Positions 14,755-24,555 are shown, counted from the first letter of the stretch. The stretch: DNA of 64,000 nt from Lysinibacillus capsici (GCF_003367505.1 NZ_PXXX01000013.1:186001-250000); one strand, 5' to 3'. The notes: a model not told the origin generated them from the letters alone. Translations and numbers: made by a program.

Positions 14755-16494
14755 TCATATTGTCACTGCTACCCAGTGATTTGGTAAAACCTCTACTAAC
14801 TGACTATTTTCTACCTCATAACGTATTTTCACGTCTTCTGCATGATCAGCATCAGTATATTTCTGCTTCTCAATTGCAGGATCTGGAATAGGAATAGAAC
14901 GTAGTAATGCACGTGTATATGGATGTTGTGGGTTAGCGTATAGCTCTTCACTTTCTGCCAGTTCTACAATCTTTCCACCATACATGACAGCTACACGATC
15001 GCTGATGTGCTTCACCATGGATAAATCATGGGCAATAAATAAATACGTCAATCCTAGCTTTTGTTGTAATTCTTTTAATAAATCAACAATCTGCCTTTGA
15101 ATGGAAACATCAAGTGCCGATAAGGGTTCATCACAAACAATAAAGTTTGGCTCAACCGCTAATGCTCTCGCAATACCAATTCGTTGACGCTGACCTCCCG
15201 AAAATTCATGAGGATAACGCATGGCATGCTCTTTTTTCAAACCAACAAGTTCAAGCAATTCCTCTACACGTTGTCGCCTCTCCTCATGTGTCTTCACCAG
15301 ACCATGAATATCAAGAGCCTCGCCAATAATATCTAAGATTTTTCTGCGAGGATTTAACGATGAATAGGGGTCTTGGAAAATAATTTGCATATGGCGACGC
15401 ATTGCCTTTAGCTGTTTTTTCGATAGCCTCGTTACAGGTATTCCTTGATATAGAACCTCTCCATTTGTAGGCTGATGAAGTTGAAGAATCGTCCTACCTG
15501 TAGTCGATTTACCTGAACCAGATTCACCAACCAAGCCCAATGTTTCACCAGGATATATATAGAACGATAAATCATTCACTGCTTTCAACGTTTGACCACG
15601 ACCTAATGGAAATTCTTTGGATAGATGGGTCACTTCGATTAACGGCTTATGTCGATCGATACCTGGCTGAATAGTAGCAATCTCTTTTGGCTGCTTTTTC
15701 TCATGCAGTTTTGGTAAGGCATTCAATAATTTCTGGGTATACGGATGCTGGGCATTTGCAAAAATTTCTTCTGTTGTGCCCTGTTCAACTATTTCTCCTT
15801 CTTTCATCACTATGATGCGATCACACATACCTGCAACAACGCCTAAATCGTGTGTAATTAAAATAATAGACGTTCCCATTTTCTTTTGCATATCGCGCAT
15901 CAATTTTAGGATTTGAGCTTGAATAGTAACGTCCAGTGCTGTTGTTGGCTCATCTGCAATAAGCAGTGAGGGATTACAAGCAAGCGCCATAGCAATCATT
16001 ACCCGTTGACGCATACCACCTGAAAATTCATGAGGGTATTGTCGATACCGTTCTTCGGCGTCTCTAATACCAACCAATTTTAATAATTCTATTGTTTGTT
16101 GATAGGCTTCGTTTTTTGACATTGACTGATGCTTGATTAAACTTTCAGCCACTTGATCACCTATTCGAATAGTAGGGTTTGTGGATGTCATCGGATCTTG
16201 GAAAATCATACTAATATCTTGTCCACGTATCCCTTCCATTTGTTTTTCACTAAATTCAGTGAGTTCTTGCCCTTTAAACACAATTGAGCCAGATTTCAAA
16301 AATGAAGGTGGCGATGGTAATAAACGCATAATGGAGCGAGCCGTTACACTTTTCCCGCTCCCAGACTCTCCCACAATTCCTAGTGTTTCACCTTTATTTA
16401 GATGGAAGTTAACGTCCTTAACGGCTTCAAATTCTGTCTCCCCTGTGATAAAGGATACGCGAAGATTATTGATTTCTAAAAGCTTTTCACTCAT
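14755..16494 (-). CDS. Peptide ABC transporter, fused DppD-DppF ATP-binding protein
   Basis: This 579-aa cytoplasmic protein carries two complete ABC ATPase domains. The first has Walker A GESGSGKS at residues 42-49 and the signature SGGMRQRV; the second has GESGSGKS again and SGGQRQRIG. Each is of the oligopeptide/dipeptide/nickel type, normally made as two proteins (DppD and DppF) but fused here as in GsiA and YejF. The ATG at 16494 follows AAAGGATG. It is transcribed divergently from the permease and binding-protein genes across a 121-bp gap, and likely powers that importer. Confidence 0.92.
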   Translation of the reverse strand: MSEKLLEINNLRVSFITGETEFEAVKDVNFHLNKGETLGIVGESGSGKSVTARSIMRLLPSPPSFLKSGSIVFKGQELTEFSEKQMEGIRGQDISMIFQDPMTSTNPTIRIGDQVAESLIKHQSMSKNEAYQQTIELLKLVGIRDAEERYRQYPHEFSGGMRQRVMIAMALACNPSLLIADEPTTALDVTIQAQILKLMRDMQKKMGTSIILITHDLGVVAGMCDRIIVMKEGEIVEQGTTEEIFANAQHPYTQKLLNALPKLHEKKQPKEIATIQPGIDRHKPLIEVTHLSKEFPLGRGQTLKAVNDLSFYIYPGETLGLVGESGSGKSTTGRTILQLHQPTNGEVLYQGIPVTRLSKKQLKAMRRHMQIIFQDPYSSLNPRRKILDIIGEALDIHGLVKTHEERRQRVEELLELVGLKKEHAMRYPHEFSGGQRQRIGIARALAVEPNFIVCDEPLSALDVSIQRQIVDLLKELQQKLGLTYLFIAHDLSMVKHISDRVAVMYGGKIVELAESEELYANPQHPYTRALLRSIPIPDPAIEKQKYTDADHAEDVKIRYEVENSQLVEVLPNHWVAVTI

Positions 16495-16549
16495 TCGACC
16501 CATCCTTTTTAAAATTTGTGATTGACTTACTTTCAAGTATAATCCATAC

Positions 16550-16577
16550 TTTACAATACTGATAGGAATTATACAAT
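16550..16577 (+). promoter_or_regulatory. Promoter of permease/binding-protein operon
   Basis: The intergenic region reads TTTACA, 16 nt, TACAAT, with an overlapping TATAAT a few bases on. This serves the plus-strand operon. No clear operator is seen, and the minus-strand promoter of the ATPase gene is not obvious. Confidence 0.4.
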
Positions 16578-16615
16578 ATAATGCTGAATATTTTATTTAC
16601 GTTTGGAGGAAATGC

Positions 16616-18046
16616 ATGGTTACTTCAAAAAATCATTTAAAACCAGAGAATTTTATTTTCTTTTCTACGGTTTATCAAAAACTAATGCATCAAAAGCCTT
16701 ATCATCTACTTCTTTTTCTTTTTAGTATTTTAGTTCACCCTTTTACATACTTTATCTATCGGAAAAGGAATCTTTCAAACACTTATGATCAGGCTTTTGC
16801 ATTGCGTAGTCAGTACTATATAGAGCATGGATTGGTTGCCCAGTGGCAAAAGGAATTTGAGCAACAAGAAATAGCAAAAGCTACATTTTTTAAAGAGGCT
16901 GTATTGGAGTCACAAATTCAGCTCACAGCCAAGCACTTAGCTCAAAGGAAGCTTCAACAGCAAGTGGATCAGGATTTACAAAAAGAGGACATACAACAAC
17001 TATCCTATGTCCAATTTTTTAATCAGCAACTAACTAACAAACGTTTTGTGGCTCTTACCTTTCTACCAGCTGTTTTATTTTATGTAGTACTTATCTTATT
17101 TGCGAATCCATTTCTGCAATTTATCATTGAACGTATTTTACAAAGCTTCATTGTGATTGTTGGAGTGGCTACATTAGTGTTTACCATTTTATATTTATCA
17201 CCTTTTGATCCAGCAAGAAACCTACTCGGAGTTGAAGCAACACCTGTGCAAATAGAAAACTTTAATCGCATTCATGGTTTGGATCAACCTTATTTATCAC
17301 AGCTATGGAACGCATTATCTGGTCTATTTACATTTGATTTAGGTACATCCTTTGCAGGTAAAGAAGATATCACACATAGCATTGCTACAAAATTTCCTGT
17401 CACTCTTGAAATTGCCGTATTGTCGTTGCTAATGGCTATTGCTATTGCCATACCAGTTGGAATTATTTCAGCTGTTCGTCCAAATTCATATTTGGATTAT
17501 ACATTTATGTTCATTGCTTTAATTGGGCTATCCATCCCAAGCTTTTGGCAAGGTTTAATTTTTATTTTGACATTTGCTCTAAAGCTACAATGGTTTCCAG
17601 CTACCTATAACCCTCATAATTGGCTATCGCTTATCATGCCAATTGTCGTCTTAGGAACATCCATTACGGCTTCTATTGCTAGGATGACAAGGTCAAGTAT
17701 GCTTGAGGTGATTCATGAGGATTACATTATTACAGCAAAAGCTAAGGGCTTAAATGAATTCAAAGTGATTTCAAAACATGCCATTCGCAATGCTATGATT
17801 CCGATTATTACGGTGATTGGACTTCTTTTTGGAGGTATGTTGGGAGGCGCATCTGTAACAGAAAAGGTATTCAACATTAGTGGTATAGGTAGCTATATCG
17901 TCGATAAACAATTTATCCCTGATATTCCGGCCATTCTTGGGGGCGTTGTTTATATTGCCATCACCATTTCGATTGTCAATTTATTCATTGATATCATGTA
18001 TGCCTTTTTTGATCCACGCATTCGCTCGAAAATGAAGAAGTCTTAA
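16616..18046 (+). CDS. Peptide ABC transporter permease, DppB/OppB type, with long N-terminal extension
   Basis: The C-terminal ~310 residues are a standard DppB permease, starting at FIIERILQSFIVIVGVATLVF, with the EAA-loop region HEDYIITAKAKGLNEFKVI and a Pro-rich end FFDPRIRS. The family is usually 305-340 aa, but this protein has 476. About 165 extra N-terminal residues hold one hydrophobic segment (residues 32-47), a Gln/Lys-rich region (95-150) likely helical and cytoplasmic, and another membrane segment (about 148-165). GGAGG is 6 nt before the ATG. The next gene starts 13 nt after the stop. Confidence 0.88.
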   Translation: MVTSKNHLKPENFIFFSTVYQKLMHQKPYHLLLFLFSILVHPFTYFIYRKRNLSNTYDQAFALRSQYYIEHGLVAQWQKEFEQQEIAKATFFKEAVLESQIQLTAKHLAQRKLQQQVDQDLQKEDIQQLSYVQFFNQQLTNKRFVALTFLPAVLFYVVLILFANPFLQFIIERILQSFIVIVGVATLVFTILYLSPFDPARNLLGVEATPVQIENFNRIHGLDQPYLSQLWNALSGLFTFDLGTSFAGKEDITHSIATKFPVTLEIAVLSLLMAIAIAIPVGIISAVRPNSYLDYTFMFIALIGLSIPSFWQGLIFILTFALKLQWFPATYNPHNWLSLIMPIVVLGTSITASIARMTRSSMLEVIHEDYIITAKAKGLNEFKVISKHAIRNAMIPIITVIGLLFGGMLGGASVTEKVFNISGIGSYIVDKQFIPDIPAILGGVVYIAITISIVNLFIDIMYAFFDPRIRSKMKKS

Positions 18047-18059
18047 AGGAGGATCACCT

Positions 18060-19556
18060 GTGAAAAACATCTTACATGTCAAACTACTATTGAAGATTAC
18101 ACAGGAATATGTCAATTCTCATTTTACTTTTGTCTTTTCCTTACTGTTTTCTTTACTATTTCTAGCCTATAGCTATAATTTTTCCAGCAATAGCTGGCGA
18201 CCAGTGGTTCTGCTACTTTTTGTTATTTATGTCATCACTACGGCATATGTTGCCTTCGTCAATTTACGAATTAAAAAGGATTTAGCAACGTATGGTGACA
18301 TTCAAAAAAATACTCGAATGTTTGGCTATCCTCTTTTAATAACGATACTGTCAGGCAATATTTTTTCGACATCCTTTGCATTTATGCTTGTGTCAAAAAG
18401 AAAGACTGCTGAATATACTTTTGCTGCCTATGCCTTTATAACACAGCTATTCATCTTAGGTATTGCAGCATTGAATTTATTTAAGCCATATGTCACAGAT
18501 ACCTTTGTACTGGCAATGGGCGTTTTCTTAGTACTCTCGCTTCTCTATATCGTGATGGCCATTTTATGTACGAAATATGTCACAGCAACTGAGGCACCTA
18601 ACTGGATGCTCATTCCAGGTATTGTCCTGTTATTGGCGACTTTCACTGGTAATCTATTTGCGACTTTACTAGGATATAGCCTTATCCAAAAGGCTCGAAG
18701 GGCAAATCCATCTTCTATTGAGAAATGGCAAAAAATATGGGAGAAGATTTTACGCAATACAATGGCTGTATTCGGCTTATTCTTCATTATTTTCATGTTC
18801 TCGTTATCCGTTACAAGTTCTTGGACTTTCGACTATGATTTCGCTACTGAAAATAATTATGGAGCATTGCTACAAACACCGACATTAGAATATCCACTAG
18901 GTACAGATAACTATGGTCGAGATTTATTTTCTCGTATTGTGTTTGGGGCACAAATATCATTAATCGTCGGATTTTTCTCCACGATTATCCCCGCAGTTAT
19001 TGGTGGCGCATTAGGAGCATTTTCAGGCTATTATGGTAAATCCACCGATAATATCATCATGCGAAGTCTAGATATTTTATATGCCATTCCTGGGATATTG
19101 TTAGCCATTGCTATTATCGCCGCATTTGGTGCTAATACTGTGAATCTTATTATTGCACTTAGTGTTGGAGCAATTCCAACCTATGCCCGTACAATGCGGG
19201 CAAATGTTATGCAGCTTGCTAATTATGAGTTTGTAGAATCGGCTAGAGCTTTAGGTGCATCTGATGCAGCTATTATTTTCAAGCACATTGTCCCCAATTC
19301 TTTAGCACCAATGATTGTGAAAGCAACATTAACGATTGGTGGAGCTGTTATTTCCACAAGTAGTTTAAGTTTTTTAGGGCTAGGTATTGAGCCACACATT
19401 CCTGAATGGGGCAATATTTTAAAAGTTGGTAGTACGTACCTGGAAACACATTCATATGTCGCGATTTTCCCAGGTCTTTGTATTATGCTTCTTGTCCTCT
19501 CCTTTAACTTCTTAGGAGATGGTTTACGAGATGCTTTAGATCCAAAAACAAATTAA
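18060..19556 (+). CDS. Peptide ABC transporter permease, DppC/OppC type, with extra membrane domain
   Basis: The C-terminal ~275 residues form a normal DppC permease: LRNTMAVFGLFFIIFMF, LGTDNYGRDLFSRIVFGAQ, and the EAA motif ESARALGASDAAIIFKHIVPN. Before it lie about 225 residues with roughly six membrane segments that the family normally lacks. The extension includes two similar Gly-Asn stretches, SGNIFSTSFAFMLVSKRK and TGNLFATLLGYSLIQKAR, which suggests an internal duplication. A GTG start follows GGAGGATCACCT. Together with the extended DppB this makes an unusually large importer. Confidence 0.88.
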   Translation: MKNILHVKLLLKITQEYVNSHFTFVFSLLFSLLFLAYSYNFSSNSWRPVVLLLFVIYVITTAYVAFVNLRIKKDLATYGDIQKNTRMFGYPLLITILSGNIFSTSFAFMLVSKRKTAEYTFAAYAFITQLFILGIAALNLFKPYVTDTFVLAMGVFLVLSLLYIVMAILCTKYVTATEAPNWMLIPGIVLLLATFTGNLFATLLGYSLIQKARRANPSSIEKWQKIWEKILRNTMAVFGLFFIIFMFSLSVTSSWTFDYDFATENNYGALLQTPTLEYPLGTDNYGRDLFSRIVFGAQISLIVGFFSTIIPAVIGGALGAFSGYYGKSTDNIIMRSLDILYAIPGILLAIAIIAAFGANTVNLIIALSVGAIPTYARTMRANVMQLANYEFVESARALGASDAAIIFKHIVPNSLAPMIVKATLTIGGAVISTSSLSFLGLGIEPHIPEWGNILKVGSTYLETHSYVAIFPGLCIMLLVLSFNFLGDGLRDALDPKTN

Positions 19557-19568
19557 TCGGAGGTAACT

Positions 19569-21380
19569 ATGAAGAAATTACTTGTATTTTTATTCGTTGC
19601 AGTACTAGCTTTGGCTGGCTGTGTACAAACAAAAACTGACGTAGAAGGCAGTAAAGATTCAAAAGATAGTGACAAGAGCAATGGCAAGGTTGCCATTGAA
19701 GTATTAGGGATGGCAGCTTCTGAAGAAGATATGAATATTGTGCGTGACCAATTAGTGAAAAATGGTTTTGATGTAAAGCTAAATATTCAACCTGATTACG
19801 GTTCTTTCTCTGCTCAAAAAGAAGCAGGTAATTATGATCTTGCTCTTTCAAGCTGGACGACAGTTACAGGGAACCCAGACTATGCTGTTCGTGGTTTATT
19901 TAAAACTGGCGGTGACTACAGTGTGGTGGCAGATTCAAAACTAGATGCATTGATTGATGAAGCGAGTACATTGACTGGTGAAGAAGCAGCAGCTAAATAT
20001 AAAGATTTAGAACAATTATTAGTATTCGATCAAGCTTATATTGCGCCTTTATATATTTCCAATAAGTATCAAGGTATCTACTCTGAACTTGTAAACCCTA
20101 AAACAGTACTTTTACCAAAATCTCGAGCACAAGTTTGGGAAAAAATAGAATTTAATGATACATCTAAAAATACAACAGAACCTTTAATTTTACACCAAAC
20201 AATCAATTCTCTTACTTCACTAGACCCAATCAAAGGGAATGATGGTTCAATCAACACATTAAACACGAATATGTATGTTCGTCTTGTTAACTTAACAGAC
20301 ACAGATGAAGTTGTGTCAGATGGTTCATTATCTTACAACCATGTAATGGCTGAAGGGAATCAAGAATATTACTTCATTTTACGAGATGATATCAATTTTG
20401 CAGCAGTGAAAGATGGTGCAGCTGTTGATTCAGGTGAATTAGTGTCAGCTGAAGATGTAGTCTTTTCATTAAACCGTGCGAAAGACGCTAATTCAGTACC
20501 AGATCATCGTACTTACAGCATTCATGAAAACATTGAAACAGTCGAAATCGTTTCAGATTTAACTGAATTACAAAATAAAAAAGTAGCAGGCTCTGAGCAA
20601 TCCGTTTTAGAAGCATTATCACAAAACCTACCTGCTTCTGTAGCGCAATTAGCAAAAGATAAAGGTGCTGTTAATAATGCAGCAGGTGCATACCAAGTTG
20701 TTAAAATTACAACACCTACACCTTTCCCACAAGTATTAAACTATTTAGCACACCAATCTGGTGGTATCGTATCTGAAAAACAAGTAACAAGTATTAATAC
20801 GTATGATGTGGCTAACTACAACCCTGACAAGGACATTGCCTATGGTGATCAAGCTACTGTAACGGAAGGTTCAGCTACATTCAATAACCAGTTATATGCA
20901 AGTGGTCCTTACATTTTAGTGAAGAAAAATGATTATGAAGCACAGTTTGTGAAAAATCCTGCTTATCGAGCTGGTAGCGAATATGAGCCAAAAATTGCTA
21001 AAATCAATGTCCGTTTTATCTCTGATGTTGATAGTGCCCTATCTGCATTACGTAATGGTGAAATTCATGTTCTGCAAACAGTACCAGAAACGAAACTGGA
21101 TATTGTCAAATCAGATGCTAAATTAACATTAAATACGGCAGATAGTAATGCTGTGTCTTACCTACAAATGAATACATCTGGCCGTGCGGTTTCTGATTCA
21201 GCAGATTTACGTAAAGCAATTCTATACTCTATTAACCAAGATGAATTCATTAGCTATTATCAAGGCAATAAAAAACCAGCTGTATCCACAGTCTCTCCAT
21301 TAATTGATACTGGTTTAAAACTTGAAGCAGATAGCGAAAAAGTAAAAGAATTGGTAAAAGCATATAACGATAAAAAGTAA
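19569..21380 (+). CDS. Peptide-type ABC substrate-binding lipoprotein (SBP family 5) with apparent circular permutation
   Basis: This lipoprotein has 603 aa with the lipobox LAGC (Cys18). Residues 41-195 look like the C-terminal part of an SBP_bac_5 protein: a VRDQLVKNGFDVKL helix, then YDLALSSWTTVTGNPDY and LLVFDQAYIAPLY. After residue 205 comes what is normally the N-terminal part: LTSLDPIKG, YYFILRDDINF, and SAEDVVFSLNRAKD near 293-306. The protein ends with DLRKAILYSINQDEF and EKVKELVKAYNDKK, the point where a normal protein continues into its C-terminal part. It closes the operon and likely captures peptides for the extended permeases. Confidence 0.88.
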   Translation: MKKLLVFLFVAVLALAGCVQTKTDVEGSKDSKDSDKSNGKVAIEVLGMAASEEDMNIVRDQLVKNGFDVKLNIQPDYGSFSAQKEAGNYDLALSSWTTVTGNPDYAVRGLFKTGGDYSVVADSKLDALIDEASTLTGEEAAAKYKDLEQLLVFDQAYIAPLYISNKYQGIYSELVNPKTVLLPKSRAQVWEKIEFNDTSKNTTEPLILHQTINSLTSLDPIKGNDGSINTLNTNMYVRLVNLTDTDEVVSDGSLSYNHVMAEGNQEYYFILRDDINFAAVKDGAAVDSGELVSAEDVVFSLNRAKDANSVPDHRTYSIHENIETVEIVSDLTELQNKKVAGSEQSVLEALSQNLPASVAQLAKDKGAVNNAAGAYQVVKITTPTPFPQVLNYLAHQSGGIVSEKQVTSINTYDVANYNPDKDIAYGDQATVTEGSATFNNQLYASGPYILVKKNDYEAQFVKNPAYRAGSEYEPKIAKINVRFISDVDSALSALRNGEIHVLQTVPETKLDIVKSDAKLTLNTADSNAVSYLQMNTSGRAVSDSADLRKAILYSINQDEFISYYQGNKKPAVSTVSPLIDTGLKLEADSEKVKELVKAYNDKK

Positions 21381-21389
21381 TACAAATTA

Positions 21390-21422
21390 GAGCCTTCTCA
21401 AAATTTGAGAAGGCTCATTTTT
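21390..21422. terminator. Terminator between binding-protein gene and PgpA-like gene
   Basis: GAGCCTTCTCAAA pairs with TTTGAGAAGGCTC and is followed by ATTTTTATAT; A-rich sequence on the other side gives weaker minus-strand function. Confidence 0.85.
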
Positions 21423-21440
21423 ATATAGAAGAAACTCATT

Positions 21441-22022
21441 TTAAATTTCATTATGTGATTTTGGTTTTGGTCCTAGCTCTTCAGGTTCGATATCAGCGAA
21501 TGTTTCGCCTTCTTCTTCTAGGTCACGCATACGATGTGCAATACGGGAAGCTGCTGACGCTGCTATACTACCAACCAAATCATCTAAGAACGTGTTGACA
21601 TGATGTCCGGGTTCTGTATCCAGTTTTTTAATAATCCCTATTTTCTGCTTGTCTAAATGACCAAAAGTAGTAACGGCAATGCTGCCATATGTAAATACAG
21701 ATCCTAGTGCAATTGTTTCGTCTACACCAAATAGACCTTCATCTGATTCGATAATTTGTTGTAGTGGTGAAGATAATAATTTTTTCTCTGCTAATTCATC
21801 TAATTCAATCCCTACTAATAAAGCATGTTGCACTTCTCGCTTACGTAATACACGTTCAACAGAATGAACACAATGCTCTAGTGTTAAACCTTCATTATAG
21901 GTTTTTTGCATTTCGTAAACAATTTGCGCGATATCCTCTATCGCTACACCTCTACGAATTAACGCGGCTTGAGCTGCCTTTGCTACTTCGTCAGAGTGCA
22001 CACGAATACTTTTATTATGCAT
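21441..22022 (-). CDS. Phosphatidylglycerophosphatase A-like protein (YutG/YpjQ family)
   Basis: This 193-aa PgpA-domain protein begins with a helical region and then has the family blocks LDELAEKKLL, ESDEGLFGVDETIALGSVFTYGSIAVTTFG, and VNTFLDDLVGSIAASAASRIAHR. PgpA removes phosphate from phosphatidylglycerophosphate to give phosphatidylglycerol. The Firmicute members YutG and YpjQ are shorter in membrane segments and probably sit at the membrane face. The acidic motif NTFLDD is retained. It is transcribed divergently from the yjcH-like gene. Confidence 0.8.
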   Translation of the reverse strand: MHNKSIRVHSDEVAKAAQAALIRRGVAIEDIAQIVYEMQKTYNEGLTLEHCVHSVERVLRKREVQHALLVGIELDELAEKKLLSSPLQQIIESDEGLFGVDETIALGSVFTYGSIAVTTFGHLDKQKIGIIKKLDTEPGHHVNTFLDDLVGSIAASAASRIAHRMRDLEEEGETFADIEPEELGPKPKSHNEI

Positions 22023-22135
22023 AATTAACCCTCATTTCGATTTTTATTGCTAGTATAATGCTAGCCCAACCTATTATACCTTTACTTACGTAATATGGTA
22101 CAATTTTGTTACAAACACAAGAAGGAGTGTCATCA

Positions 22136-22855
22136 TTGGATAAGGGAACAGTACAGGATTTAACATTTTACAGTGAGTCATTACAGGAAGAATTACAGCT
22201 CTATATTTATGTTCCTGCAAATTATTCTCCACTATATAAATACAACATTTTAATCGCATCAGACGGTAAAGATTATTTCCAACTTGGTGGTATTACAAAG
22301 CTAGCTGATGAACTGATTGATGACTATGAAATCGAAAATTTAATTATTGCATTTGTTCCTTACAAAGACATAAAAGATCGACGTCATAAATATATCCCGA
22401 GCGGTGAGCAACATGAAGCCTATCTTCGCTTTTTAGCACATGAGCTAGTGCCTTATTTAGATCAGGAGTATGCCACTTACCAAATGGGTATGAGTCGTGG
22501 AGTGATTGGTGACTCTATGGCTGCCACTGCTTCCTTAATGGCTGCTTTAAAGTATCCAAGCATCTTTGGCAAAGTCATCCTACAATCACCTTATGTAGAT
22601 GCTGATGTATTAAAGGCTGTGGAAAATTTTAAAGATCCAGGATCTATTTCTATCTACCATATCGTCGGCAAAGGCGAAGATCAGGTTGTGACAATGGATA
22701 AAACCATCAAAGATTTTTTAACACCTAATCGTCAATTGCATGATCTCATGATAAGTAAAGGGTTTACTACATTTTATGACGAGTTTGATGGCAATCATAC
22801 ATGGAAATATTGGAAACCAGACCTTCGACGTGCATTAATTGAAAATTTCAATTAA
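22136..22855 (+). CDS. yjcH: Putative esterase, YjcH-like
   Basis: This 239-aa alpha/beta-hydrolase of the D-type esterase family has the strand LIIAFVPYKD, a nucleophile region GMSRGVIGDSMAATASLMAA (the GxSxxA-type elbow is GDSMAA), and a late histidine in FDGNHTWKYW. A TTG start at 22136 has AAGGAG 8 nt upstream and gives a length near B. subtilis YjcH. It heads the conserved block yjcH, yjcG, yjcF. The substrate is unknown, though related esterases cleave siderophores or S-formylglutathione. Confidence 0.82.
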   Translation: MDKGTVQDLTFYSESLQEELQLYIYVPANYSPLYKYNILIASDGKDYFQLGGITKLADELIDDYEIENLIIAFVPYKDIKDRRHKYIPSGEQHEAYLRFLAHELVPYLDQEYATYQMGMSRGVIGDSMAATASLMAALKYPSIFGKVILQSPYVDADVLKAVENFKDPGSISIYHIVGKGEDQVVTMDKTIKDFLTPNRQLHDLMISKGFTTFYDEFDGNHTWKYWKPDLRRALIENFN

Positions 22856-22938
22856 TATGAAGCGATTCAAATTACGAAAACTGAAATTTCTGTTATACTT
22901 AATTAGAAAAATTGTTTATTTTCGGGAGGTAATGGACT

Positions 22939-23454
22939 ATGAAGTACGGTATTGTGGCATTTCCATCAAAAAAATTGCAAGATTTAGCGAATACTTATCG
23001 CAAACGATACGATCCTCATTATGCAAAGATTACACCGCATATGACATTAAAGGACAGCTTCGATGCGTCTGAAGAAGAGATTCAAACCATCGTCAAGCAA
23101 TTAGATGAACTTGCTGCTAAATATGCACCTTTAAACATTCATGCATCTCGCATTAGTTCGTTTTTCCCTACAACAAATGCGATTTACTTCCGCATTGAAC
23201 CAACAGAACAATTAGCAGCATTCCAACATGAACTTCAAGAAAAAATCCCTTATGGGGAAATGAAGCATGTATTTGTACCACACATTACAATCGCTCAAAA
23301 AATGTCAGATTCAGAGCATGATGACATTTTTGGTCAATTACGCATGACGGGCGTTGATGAAAAAGATACAATTGATCGCATTCATCTTTTATATCAATTA
23401 GAAGATGGTTCATGGACAACATACGAAACATTCCGTTTGTCTGGAGCTGAGTGA
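22939..23454 (+). CDS. yjcG: 2H phosphoesterase, YjcG family
   Basis: This 171-aa protein has the two HxT motifs of the 2H (LigT/2'-5' RNA ligase-like) superfamily: HMTLKDSF near residue 35 and HITIAQKM near residue 116. These are the catalytic pairs that act on cyclic or 2',3'-linked phosphodiesters. The length equals B. subtilis YjcG as I recall it. GGGAGG lies upstream of the ATG. The TGA stop is directly followed by the TTG of the acetyltransferase gene, so the two are likely coupled. The biological substrate is unknown. Confidence 0.88.
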   Translation: MKYGIVAFPSKKLQDLANTYRKRYDPHYAKITPHMTLKDSFDASEEEIQTIVKQLDELAAKYAPLNIHASRISSFFPTTNAIYFRIEPTEQLAAFQHELQEKIPYGEMKHVFVPHITIAQKMSDSEHDDIFGQLRMTGVDEKDTIDRIHLLYQLEDGSWTTYETFRLSGAE

Positions 23455-23886
23455 TTGTTGTATACCGTTAAAATTGTTGAAACAAAGCAAGAGCACGATG
23501 AGGCCTTTGCCATTCGCAAAAAAGTATTTGTTGAAGAGCAAGGTGTTCCGCTTCATCTAGAATGTGATGCTGAGGATGCAACTGCAACACATTTCATTAT
23601 GTATAATAACGATGAGCCTGTAGGAGCAGCACGTTTACGCAGTATTGACAACAATACAGCTAAAATTGAGCGTGTTTGTATTTTACAATCCCAACGCGGC
23701 AAAAAATTAGGCGCTTTAATTATGAAGGAAATGGAGAAGCATGCCATTTCTATTAATAAAAAAGCCTTAAAACTTCATGCACAAAGCTATGCAATTCCCT
23801 TTTACGAAAAGCTAGGCTTTACAGTTACCTCACCTGAGTTTATGGATGCAGGTATTCCACACCGTGCTATGGAGAAGAATATTTAA
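23455..23886 (+). CDS. yjcF: GNAT N-acetyltransferase, YjcF-like
   Basis: This 143-aa GNAT-fold protein has the pattern FAIRKKVFVEEQGVP near the N-terminus, the acetyl-CoA loop QSQRGKKLGALIMKEME (the Q/RxxGxG/A variant), and the final FYEKLGF strand. It most resembles the YjcF/ElaA-like group, whose acceptors are not known. A TTG start abuts the yjcG stop; a second TTG one codon later is possible. The upstream CTGGAGCTGA inside yjcG serves as the ribosome site. Confidence 0.88.
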   Translation: MLYTVKIVETKQEHDEAFAIRKKVFVEEQGVPLHLECDAEDATATHFIMYNNDEPVGAARLRSIDNNTAKIERVCILQSQRGKKLGALIMKEMEKHAISINKKALKLHAQSYAIPFYEKLGFTVTSPEFMDAGIPHRAMEKNI

Positions 23887-23891
23887 TGAAA

Positions 23892-23930
23892 GGGTGTTAC
23901 GATATTTATAATGTCGTAACACCCCTTTTT
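23892..23930 (+). terminator. Terminator of yjcHGF operon
   Basis: GGGTGTTACGA pairs with TCGTAACACCC, followed by CTTTTTATG. Confidence 0.85.
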
Positions 23931-24005
23931 ATGAGACGAATTCGCTTGCCACCATTTATCTACTCTATCGTAACAAGCTGCATTGCCAAGTAGATATGCC
24001 ATGCG

Positions 24006-24254
24006 CTACTTCATCATTCTAGTGATTTTATCGAAATCTAGTGATGCGCCATCTTGAATAATAGATTGTACTAATTTATCTTCTAACTCTTGCGTAATTG
24101 ATCTGTTAGATATTTTAGCAACACGTCGTACAATTTTTCTTACTTGTTTTTCACTGGTAAAATCCGCATGTTGAATGGCATTGGCTAATGCGAAGATTTC
24201 ATCCATCGATACACCTGTTTTTTGCTCAATCGAATTAAAAAACGAGCGATGCAT
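24006..24254 (-). CDS. spoVIF: Stage VI sporulation protein F
   Basis: This 82-aa protein starts MHRSFFNSIEQKTGVSMDEIFALANAIQ (quoted in two blocks: residues 1-14 and 15-28), matching the start of B. subtilis SpoVIF (YjcC), a mother-cell protein that supports late coat assembly through GerE stability. The rest is a helical domain, KQVRKIVRRVAKISNRSI, plus a basic end. The ATG at 24254 has TAGGAGGG upstream. As in B. subtilis it lies near yjcF and coat genes, which supports the assignment. Confidence 0.85.
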   Translation of the reverse strand: MHRSFFNSIEQKTGVSMDEIFALANAIQHADFTSEKQVRKIVRRVAKISNRSITQELEDKLVQSIIQDGASLDFDKITRMMK

Positions 24255-24384
24255 GTTTTCCCTCCTATCATTAAAACTCAATATGACCTTGCTTCTTGCA
24301 CGAAACATTTCGCAAATGGTGGAGGCCTTAACTTTATTTAGAATTTCCTAAATAAAAGCTAAAGCCTTTATTATGTTCATCAAA

Positions 24385-24555
24385 TTAGATGTAAGTAGCG
24401 CCAACAATAATTAATAGAATGAATAGTACAACAATTAGAACAAATGTAGAACCATAACCATAGTTGTTGCCTCCAGAGTATCCTCCGCAGTAGCTATTGT
24501 TCCACCCACCAACGTTATTTCCGTACGGTTGTGAGCCCCAGCCTTGGTATCCCAT
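24385..24555 (-). CDS. YjcZ-type small sporulation membrane peptide
   Basis: This 56-aa peptide has a Gly/Tyr/Asn-rich N-terminal half ([14 protein letters not shown], one Cys, then GGNNYGYGS) and a C-terminal membrane segment [16 protein letters not shown]. This is the layout of the YjcZ/YjcM family of small spore proteins (Pfam YjcZ). GGGAGGGG is placed 7 nt before the ATG. A SigK-like -10 (24589-24581) gives late mother-cell expression. The ribosome site is also one arm of an inverted repeat described separately. Confidence 0.85.
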   Translation of the reverse strand: MGYQGWGSQPYGNNVGGWNNSYCGGYSGGNNYGYGSTFVLIVVLFILLIIVGATYI

